Positions 57,584-64,000 of a stretch of 64,000 nt of DNA are shown here, piece by piece; the first letter of the stretch is position 1; every line of letters begins with the position of its first letter. This DNA comes from Dentipellis sp. KUC8613 (Eukaryota > Basidiomycota > Agaricomycetes > Russulales > Hericiaceae), in assembly GCA_002286715.1 (NCBI GenBank), contig NSJX01000074.1, positions 15,205 through 79,204 on the forward strand, given 5' to 3'. The position numbers were made by a program, and so were the translations under genes. Below the pieces are notes generated by a model. It did not search any database. It was not told where the DNA came from and saw only the letters and a program-made list of their open reading frames with translations.

Positions 57584-57826
57584 ATGAATCAGAACCTGCC
57601 GCTTGCCGGCCCACTCCCCACTAGTCTTACTGAGGCTCCCTACCTGTGGCTTTGTTTGCCTATCTCTATTGTCGTTGACTACATTGTCGCGTTGCTTGAC
57701 AACTATACGATGCAGCGCTTCAAAATGGAGGACGAAGATGAGAGGGAAGTTCTCGGGATGGTAAGGAACGAGTTGGGCCTTCTCGCCGATTTGAAGCCGA
57801 AATGGTGGTTCGATGCGGTGGATTGA
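57584..57826 (+). CDS. Short hypothetical ORF
   Basis: 80 codons, MNQNLPLAGPLPTSLTEAPY onward, with one apolar stretch (LWLCLPISIVVDYIVALL) followed by an acidic helix (MEDEDEREVLGMVRNELGLL). A GTGAGTGC donor lies 9 bp after the stop, so it could be the end of an exon of a longer transcript. No family recognised. It stands alone among repeats and may not be a gene. Confidence 0.25.
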   Translation: MNQNLPLAGPLPTSLTEAPYLWLCLPISIVVDYIVALLDNYTMQRFKMEDEDEREVLGMVRNELGLLADLKPKWWFDAVD

Positions 57827-59133
57827 AGTAGACGGTGAGTGCGAAGGTTTCTTTGCTACTATTATATCCTTTGACTGCTCGGAATTACAGGTTCTTATCT
57901 GGGCGATCATCCGACGGTTTCCTTCTCTCATCATCGAACCATGCCTGTAACGTCGGTCGGGGACACTCGTTGAAAAAAAATCCTCGCATCACTCTGCCAC
58001 ATTGACCTTTCGATTTACGCAGCAGCTCCGACATCGTGCATACCGGCATCTTCACTTATCCATCCGATTATCATACGAGCCTTGATGACTCCTTATGGGG
58101 TACTCCAGCATGGCACATGCAGATGTACAATAATGTTTCCCCCCTTTTGCCCCCTTTTGACAGCTGAACAGCACAGCATGTAATTGTGCATGATCACGCA
58201 TGTAGTCTGCGGTGAGCAACAAACTGTTTGAACGTACAATTTCCACTGGTGTGCGTGCATGTACAGTCGCATGCCACGAATCTGTAATTCTGGACGCACG
58301 GAAGATTCAGTATTCAGTGGGGCCTGAACTTGGTCGAACTGCAGCTCCTTCACTGTTTCCGGCTGGGACGACACTGTGGTAATTATTGAAGTGCAGCCTC
58401 AGAGTGCACTCGCTGTGTCTCTGTAAGGGGCGCAGGGGGTCTCTTGAAGCACACCGTGCACTACACAAGACTCAGTTATATTACTGAAGCGTGCGGTATG
58501 CGAGGTGTACAAAGTTAGAGATGCGTGCCCTAGTGGGCGCGCGTACAATATATAGGTGGCTGGCTCCGGTATTCCTGGTCTCGTAGAGAACCAGGTTTGT
58601 CCCCACGATAAGCAAAAACCAGCCTCGGGTCGACTTTCTGTCACATCGCTTACCGATAGTGTCACACTGACGTGACGTTTCGGGTCCAACTCAAATTGGA
58701 CTGCGGCTATGTTTTCGCGCAGTCGTCTATGATGTTCATACCCTGTCGCGTTTCCTGCATATCGAATCCAAAAACCCACAGGCTATTATTGACTCCTTAC
58801 TGGATGGTCATCTATGTGTAGCTCTCACCCTTCTTCAATTTTTCCTTTGTGGTGTCCCAATGCGCACTCGTTGCGTGTCGGTGCGTGTTTCGTGTCCGGA
58901 AGACGATTCGGTTTCCATCCGCATGCCTCTATCTTGCTTCCGCTTCCTGAATCCACTACCTTCCGGACATCATTTGTGTCAGATTTCTGGCTGCAATGGT
59001 CCCGGGCTGCCTACTCGCTCACTCCGTTGTCGGCCTGACGGGCTCGTCTCGGTCCACTGGCCCCGTCTCGGAATAAATCGTGTAATCAGGACAGGTGCCC
59101 TTTGTGAAGGACGGTTCATCCTATTGTTTTCCC
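57827..59133. other. Region upstream of the Helitron gene
   Basis: About 1.3 kb with no supported gene. The 5' end of the Helitron (expected TC dinucleotide after an A) should lie here, but no terminus can be fixed from one copy. Confidence 0.45.
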
Positions 59134-60586
59134 ATGTCTTCCAAACGCCTACACGATGACGATGATGACTGCCGTGCGTTTCGCCTTAACTTGTCTTCTC
59201 ATTGTCCTTACATCTTTTCCAGGTCCTCGTTCCCGTCCTTTTCGGTCAGGGGCTGGCTCCCCTGACCGGGTCTCTGACTACTCATTCACTCCCCCTCTCT
59301 TTTCCGACAGAACAGGCCCCCAAGCACTTCCCTCTTCTGTGTCGTCTTTACAGTCCCCTCCACCCCTCTCTGCCGACCTCGTCTTCCCTGCTCTCACGGA
59401 CGGTTCGCCATCGTCGCCACTCCCGATTGTTCACCGAGATGTTCATTGTTCAATCGCCGATCCGTTCATTGCTGATGTTCATGGTACCGTTCCCTGTTCA
59501 TCCCATCTGTCTGACATGTCTTCCCTTCCTTCTCGTCTGCCTTCTCATGGCTCCGTTCTTTCTCCCTCCGTGCCTGCTTTGTCTATTCCCTCTGTGCCTG
59601 CTTCGCCTCATGAACTGCTCCCACTTCACTCCTCCTCATCTGAGTCTGCCACCCCGTCTTCCGTAAGCCGTCGCAGTCCGTATGATCTCTTCGATCTCGG
59701 CCTTCCTCGCTCCCCTCTGTCTCCTGCAGTCGAGATGGGTTCCCTCAACCTCTGGTACAAGTTTCACTCATGTATTTCACAGGAAAGTGTTGTGCGCTCA
59801 ACTGTTGATTCTATCACTGTCCCTGTCGTTCTTGTGCAGCCCGTTCAATTGTCCCTCCTCGTAGACGGTTTTTTATATTTCACAAAAGCCAATGTTCGAG
59901 ACATTGCTCTTGCCCATGGCATCCGGGCTCCGAAGAGTATGCCGAAATGCCAGATTCAGACCCTTCTTCGCAATCATTCCTGTGGGGATCGTTGTTTACT
60001 TTATTGTTATTTGTTTGTGTCCCTCACTCATGAACGTGTTTCTCGGCCGTTGCAGGCTATCGGAAGTCATCCCACCTTTACAGTCCTACCCCAGACTCCC
60101 GACTACCCAGCTGTCCCGTCGCCGCATCATGACGATTACGATTTCACTGATCCTTGTCCCGCTGACCGTCGCTATGAAATCATTAATGAGTTCCAGACCT
60201 TCATGCTTCCCGAAAACCGCGCGGAGCATTGCTGCGCCGTGTGCGGCCGCGCGTTCGTTGATGCTCTTATAAACCGGGTCGCCGCAGACGACGTGTCTCT
60301 GTCTCTTTTAATGAATGATGGCATTCCCTCTTGATTGTGGCCTACGTCGTACAATTTCGAGGCGTACGATCGCGCGTTCTTGGATCCTAAAGGATTGATT
60401 GATACGAATTCTCGGGGTGATCTTCTCGTTTGCAAAACATGTTTGTCCGCCCTCGAAAGAGAGCAACAGCCCATTGATTCCATAGCTAACTATCAGTATT
60501 ATGCTCACGAGCTTCTCCCGTCAGACGTGCGTCACGCCTTCGAGTCCGCCACCATGGCCGAGTAGCAGCTGGTGTCTGCATGTCGA
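59134..60586 (+). pseudogene. Helitron protein N-terminal region, interrupted by two stop codons
   Basis: Exon 1 (59134-59173) encodes MSSKRLHDDDDDC. A 49-nt intron (59174-59222; GTGCGT donor, CTTAAC branch, TTTCCAG acceptor) joins it in frame to RPRSRPFRSGAGS. There follow a long Ser/Pro-rich stretch, a SAP-like helix pair (NVRDIALAHGIRAPKSMPKC), a CCAVCGRAF zinc-type motif and a DUF6570-like region with LVCKTCLSAL. TGA at 60332-60334 and TAG at 60563-60565 interrupt it. Sequence on both sides of each stop stays in the same frame and keeps the family pattern, so these look like nonsense mutations rather than gene borders. The next ATG in frame is at 60587. Confidence 0.8.
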
Positions 60587-63500
60587 ATGAGCCAAATATC
60601 GTTCATGTACACATCCGCTAAGGGTGGCATACCCGGGGCTCCCCAACGCTACATGCAAGGCAATGTTGCCATCATTCCTCAGGACGTTGGTAGTCTACAG
60701 CGTTTGCTCCCTCCATGCCCCGATGATACTGATCTGGCGATGTGCGTGTTGTTTGTGGGCGGTGATCGCGTGCCTACTTTGCAGAATATCGATAAACTTG
60801 GTCCGTTGTTGGTGTCTAGGCGACGAGTGCGTCTCATGTTGCAGTTTTTGACTGAACATAACCCTTTTTACCGCGAGCAAGGTATCCAGTTCAGCGAGTC
60901 TAATTTGACTGCGCTCACTTGCGATTTCGAGGGCGACCGCGGTGTTCCCCGCGGCGTGGAAGTGCAGCACTTACCGTTCGAAGACTCCGCAGCTCAATCC
61001 GTTGTATCCGGGTATGCCGAACGAGTCGTTCATCCTTCAAATGAGTCTGATTCAGAACCCTTCCTTGAGGTGATCGGTTTCCCTTCCGATGCTTCTAGTA
61101 CTATGACTCACTCCGCCATGAAGGCACGGGCCCTACAGTGGTGTAAGGACCACAAGCCGTTCGTTCGAGTGTCCAGCGGATCGCAACTTTTCCCCGATCG
61201 AGATCCCCGAATGTTGACGTTCGCGTTCCCTCATTTGGACCCATGGGGAATTGGGGGGTTCTACCATCCGTTGCGTGATCCTCGGCGTCAGATGTCCTTT
61301 GAACGTCAGTTAAAAAATCTATTGAGTTGTGTCACTGGTCCCTTTCGAAATGACCCCAACCTTGCGTACATTGGCTGGAACGTCATTCAAAAATTGGAGG
61401 CTTCTCAGTGCACGCGTTTCCAGGTAAAACAGCATGCCTTCAACAATTTATGTGGAGAGCTTGACGAACTCGGGGATACCATTCGCGACATGAGCGATCG
61501 ATGGGAGGAGGACATCCATAGTAAACCGCAGAGTGCTGACGAGAAGCGGGCATTGCAGCTTCTCAACAAACTTAAAGTACTTGCACAAAACTTACGTGGT
61601 TCAAATGGCCACAAAATTAAATTGCGCAATCAGATTCGCGCGTTGTTGAAACAATTTGGTTGTCCGTCGCTGTTCATCACGTTAAATCCTTCCGACATCG
61701 ATAGTCGTTTGTTGCATACTTTGGCTGGCGGAGATCCCGCCGTGTTCGACCACCTAACGTCCTTCGAGCGCGCCAAGAACGCAGCCAAACATCCCGATGC
61801 CGCAGCGAAATTCTTTGACGTTGTCATCCAGGCGTTCATGGACATAATCGTCCGGTACGGCCGAGATGAACCAGGCTTGTTCGGACACTGTGTCGCGTAC
61901 TTTGGGACTGTGGAGGCCCAAGGACGGGGGACATTGCATTGTCACATGCTCTTATGGTTGAAAGGAGCACTAAATCCCCAGGCCCTTCGCAAAAAAATGA
62001 TGGATGATGACTTGTATAAGAACAAGCTGTTTTCGTGGATCGAGAGTATGATCAAGTGCGAATTGCCTCACATGTCAGTTGTCCTTCAACATTCCCGGAC
62101 TCATCCTGTGTCAAAACCAAGGCGGGGCAGTGCTCACGATACGCATCTCGAAGACGGGCCGTTTATACCGGATCCTAAGTCTATGTCCGACGACGAACGC
62201 GATCGCTTTGAACAAGCCTTTTGTGATACGGTCACGGAATTGGCAGAGATGTATAACTGGCACGAGCATCATGAGACGTGCTGGAAACACCTTGCGCCCG
62301 GTGAGCCTCGTGATGATGATCATTGTCGAATGTGCATGGATGGAAAGACTAAGGCTGTTACGGACCTGGATCCCGAAACCCAAAGTGTACGCTTGCGCAG
62401 GCTTCATCCTTGGATCAACAATTTCAATGATGTTGTGATGTTCCTGTTGAAATGTAACATGGACATTAAATTCATCGGGTCTGGGGAAGCTGCTAAAGCA
62501 CTTATCTTCTACATCACGGATTACATTACCAAATCATCCTTGCCCACTCACGTCGGTTTACGTGCTCTCACCAGCGCCATCAAATCGAACGGTTTGAAGT
62601 TTGCGCAGTCCGATGCTGACCATGAGACAGTCGGAAGAAGTTTGTTGACAAAGGTCGTGAATTCGATGATGGCTCGTCAAGAACTGTCTCATCAACAAGT
62701 CATGAGCTATCTAGTCGGCGGAGGTGATCACTATACCAGTCACATGTTTCAGCCACTTCATTGGGGTAGTCTCGACGCCTTCTTTCGTGCAGAGTTGGGA
62801 GAACAAGACTCACAATGTGAGCCTTTCTGTGCGGACGAGTATGTGGATGCGAGTGACAACGTGCACGACACCTTGTTCCCAAGCGTACCTCCCCATGCCG
62901 ATCGCGGTCAGTCACCGTACAGGGGAGAGAGGGCTACCGATCATCTGGATGTTGACAATGACGCTGACGATGCGGATATCGACGACGACAGTGATTCTCT
63001 GACTGGCGCTTTGTGCGAAGTTGATGAGTACGACTTGGATCTCGAGCAAGATGTCGTCCGCGGAGATGTTGATGGCGATGTCGATGATGAAGACAATCCG
63101 GCGGAGTGCATCACAGACTTCACCAGCCTTGAAGATGAACAGCCTGGTGGTGGTCCTAACATTACCATTACCGTCAATGCGGATGGTGTCACTGGTTCGT
63201 CTTTGCTGTTGGACTACCGTATGCGTGGGGTGCACCCTGATTTTGAGAAGCTTTCGGTTTGGGAGCACGTTGCTTACGTGCAACGTCTCACAAAAAAAAG
63301 TGAGCAAACTCGTTTGGAGAAAAATTCTGGAGCGCGCACACGGACCGCGGCCGACAGAGTCCCCTTCAGTTCTCCCGATCATCCGTTGTTTAAGACTCAC
63401 GTCAGTCGGTTGCGCACTCGACCTTTCGTTCCCGTCATTCTCGGCCCAACGATCGGGCGAACGGATAGGGAGTTTGAAGAACGCTCGTTGTTCTGTCGCG

Positions 63501-64000
63501 CAATGCTCATTCTTTTCAAACCATGGCGCCGCCCTTCCGATTTGAAGATGCCTGGTCAGACCTGGGTGGATGCATATCACCAGCATGTTTTCCCCCCTCA
63601 TTTGCAGCAGGTCATAAATAACATACATGTCGAGAGCGAGTGTCGGGACGCGAGGACGGCGTATGACGCCGTGCGCCGTAAAGGAGGTGTTCCATCTCTT
63701 CTTGGCGGTCACTCTTCGGTGGTACCTGATGTTCCCTTGACGTCAGAAATGTTGGAGTCTGCACTTCTATGCGACGAGGAGCTCACCCAGTTCTATGTAC
63801 CCGGTCACGACGATGACTCCAACCACGCTGATGAAGGAAGTTGGCCAGCAGGCAGTCGCAAAACAACTGCTCAGTTTCGTATTCGACAAACATTGAATAC
63901 CTTGGAAGACGTCGGCGTTCTTTCGAAAGGATTTGCTAGTCGTAGCGTGAAGCCTACCTGTGTCGACAATGCTGAGAGTCCGGTGGATATGATGCCATTT
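60587..64000 (+). CDS. Helitron Rep protein, partial (runs off the window)
   Basis: 1,138 codons open in the same frame as the interrupted N-terminal part, ending at the window edge without a stop. Rep-domain landmarks, numbered from 60587: SLFITLNPSD (motif 1), then GRGTLHCHMLLWLKG with the metal-binding histidines H451 and H453, and FYITDYITKSS with the two candidate tyrosines Y642 and Y646 that would cleave and join DNA ends. After it come a Cys/His-containing linker and an acidic Asp-rich region (LDVDNDADDADIDDDSD). The helicase domain is not reached. The Rep active site is intact, but translation from the natural start would stop twice upstream. Confidence 0.9.
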   Translation, partial: MSQISFMYTSAKGGIPGAPQRYMQGNVAIIPQDVGSLQRLLPPCPDDTDLAMCVLFVGGDRVPTLQNIDKLGPLLVSRRRVRLMLQFLTEHNPFYREQGIQFSESNLTALTCDFEGDRGVPRGVEVQHLPFEDSAAQSVVSGYAERVVHPSNESDSEPFLEVIGFPSDASSTMTHSAMKARALQWCKDHKPFVRVSSGSQLFPDRDPRMLTFAFPHLDPWGIGGFYHPLRDPRRQMSFERQLKNLLSCVTGPFRNDPNLAYIGWNVIQKLEASQCTRFQVKQHAFNNLCGELDELGDTIRDMSDRWEEDIHSKPQSADEKRALQLLNKLKVLAQNLRGSNGHKIKLRNQIRALLKQFGCPSLFITLNPSDIDSRLLHTLAGGDPAVFDHLTSFERAKNAAKHPDAAAKFFDVVIQAFMDIIVRYGRDEPGLFGHCVAYFGTVEAQGRGTLHCHMLLWLKGALNPQALRKKMMDDDLYKNKLFSWIESMIKCELPHMSVVLQHSRTHPVSKPRRGSAHDTHLEDGPFIPDPKSMSDDERDRFEQAFCDTVTELAEMYNWHEHHETCWKHLAPGEPRDDDHCRMCMDGKTKAVTDLDPETQSVRLRRLHPWINNFNDVVMFLLKCNMDIKFIGSGEAAKALIFYITDYITKSSLPTHVGLRALTSAIKSNGLKFAQSDADHETVGRSLLTKVVNSMMARQELSHQQVMSYLVGGGDHYTSHMFQPLHWGSLDAFFRAELGEQDSQCEPFCADEYVDASDNVHDTLFPSVPPHADRGQSPYRGERATDHLDVDNDADDADIDDDSDSLTGALCEVDEYDLDLEQDVVRGDVDGDVDDEDNPAECITDFTSLEDEQPGGGPNITITVNADGVTGSSLLLDYRMRGVHPDFEKLSVWEHVAYVQRLTKKSEQTRLEKNSGARTRTAADRVPFSSPDHPLFKTHVSRLRTRPFVPVILGPTIGRTDREFEERSLFCRAMLILFKPWRRPSDLKMPGQTWVDAYHQHVFPPHLQQVINNIHVESECRDARTAYDAVRRKGGVPSLLGGHSSVVPDVPLTSEMLESALLCDEELTQFYVPGHDDDSNHADEGSWPAGSRKTTAQFRIRQTLNTLEDVGVLSKGFASRSVKPTCVDNAESPVDMMPF

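Larger units (their letters stand above)
59134..64000 (+). mobile_element. Helitron (5' part; continues beyond the window)
   Basis: A rolling-circle transposon recognised from its encoded protein. A SAP-like segment and DUF6570-like region come first, then a Helitron Rep domain with FITLNPSD, LHCHMLLW and YITDYITK motifs. The PIF1-family helicase half, the 3' hairpin and the CTRR end would be to the right of 64000. Helitrons move by a peel-and-paste mechanism and often carry off host gene fragments. Two stop codons in the N-terminal region suggest this copy is no longer autonomous. Confidence 0.9.

Noticed and set aside
1..64000. CRISPR arrays, bacterial operons or ribosome binding sites
   Set aside because: The window is eukaryotic; the tandem repeats found lack the repeat-spacer pattern.

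Overview
This window comes from a filamentous basidiomycete, almost certainly an Agaricomycete and plausibly a polypore-type wood decayer. The evidence is GC-rich DNA; genes split by very short introns (about 44-100 nt, often opening with GTGCGT and carrying CTRAY-type branch points); and families typical of or expanded in these fungi: DUF6533 seven-helix membrane proteins, an OTT_1508-like deaminase, an etherase-like (FuA-type) glutathione transferase, pepsin-type aspartic proteases and a Helitron with a DUF6570-like N-terminal part. There are no bacterial operon features.

Layout. 0-5.3 kb: an uncertain Ser/Arg-rich ORF, a secreted A1 aspartic protease (minus) and an OTT_1508-like deaminase (plus). 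5.9-9.9 kb: a SIT4/PP6-type phosphatase and a type II membrane O-fucosyltransferase-like enzyme (both minus). 11.6-18 kb: a Nudix hydrolase, a DUF6533 protein, a small secreted protein, and a head-to-head pair of paralogues that look like PD-(D/E)XK-fold proteins. 18.4-25.8 kb: an aldo/keto reductase, a second DUF6533 protein and a glutathione transferase (all minus).

27.4-53.2 kb is the striking part. It holds two paralogous giant genes in tandem (about 9 kb and 12 exons each; about 2,780 residues), each starting with a complete ComEC/Rec2-type metallo-beta-lactamase domain followed by more than 2,000 residues of unrecognised, largely beta-rich sequence. Copy B (44243-53230) gives an integral 2,781-residue model. 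Copy A (27458-36382) differs by one missing base near 31118 that truncates it. A second, intact SIT4 gene lies just upstream of copy B. A SIT4 scrap lies upstream of copy A and a glutathione-transferase scrap downstream of it, so the block looks like the product of segmental duplication and partial decay. Both giant genes carry a CGG-N9-CCG palindrome 61-101 bp before the ATG.

53.2-64 kb is repeat-dominated: an extremely C-rich tract with a recurring 20-base motif (54.8-57.1 kb), an AT-rich stretch, then a Helitron whose Rep domain (HCH motif and two tyrosines) is open to the window edge but whose N-terminal region has two in-frame stop codons. Its helicase half and 3' end lie outside the window.

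The genes do not form an obvious metabolic cluster. Shared themes are duplication (SIT4, giant MBL, DUF6533 and nuclease-like pairs) and predicted nucleic-acid-active folds (MBL, deaminase, PD-(D/E)XK-like, Helitron Rep). All exon joins were made by eye from splice consensus and frame; they are well supported where copies agree or coding length is an exact multiple of three, and approximate elsewhere.
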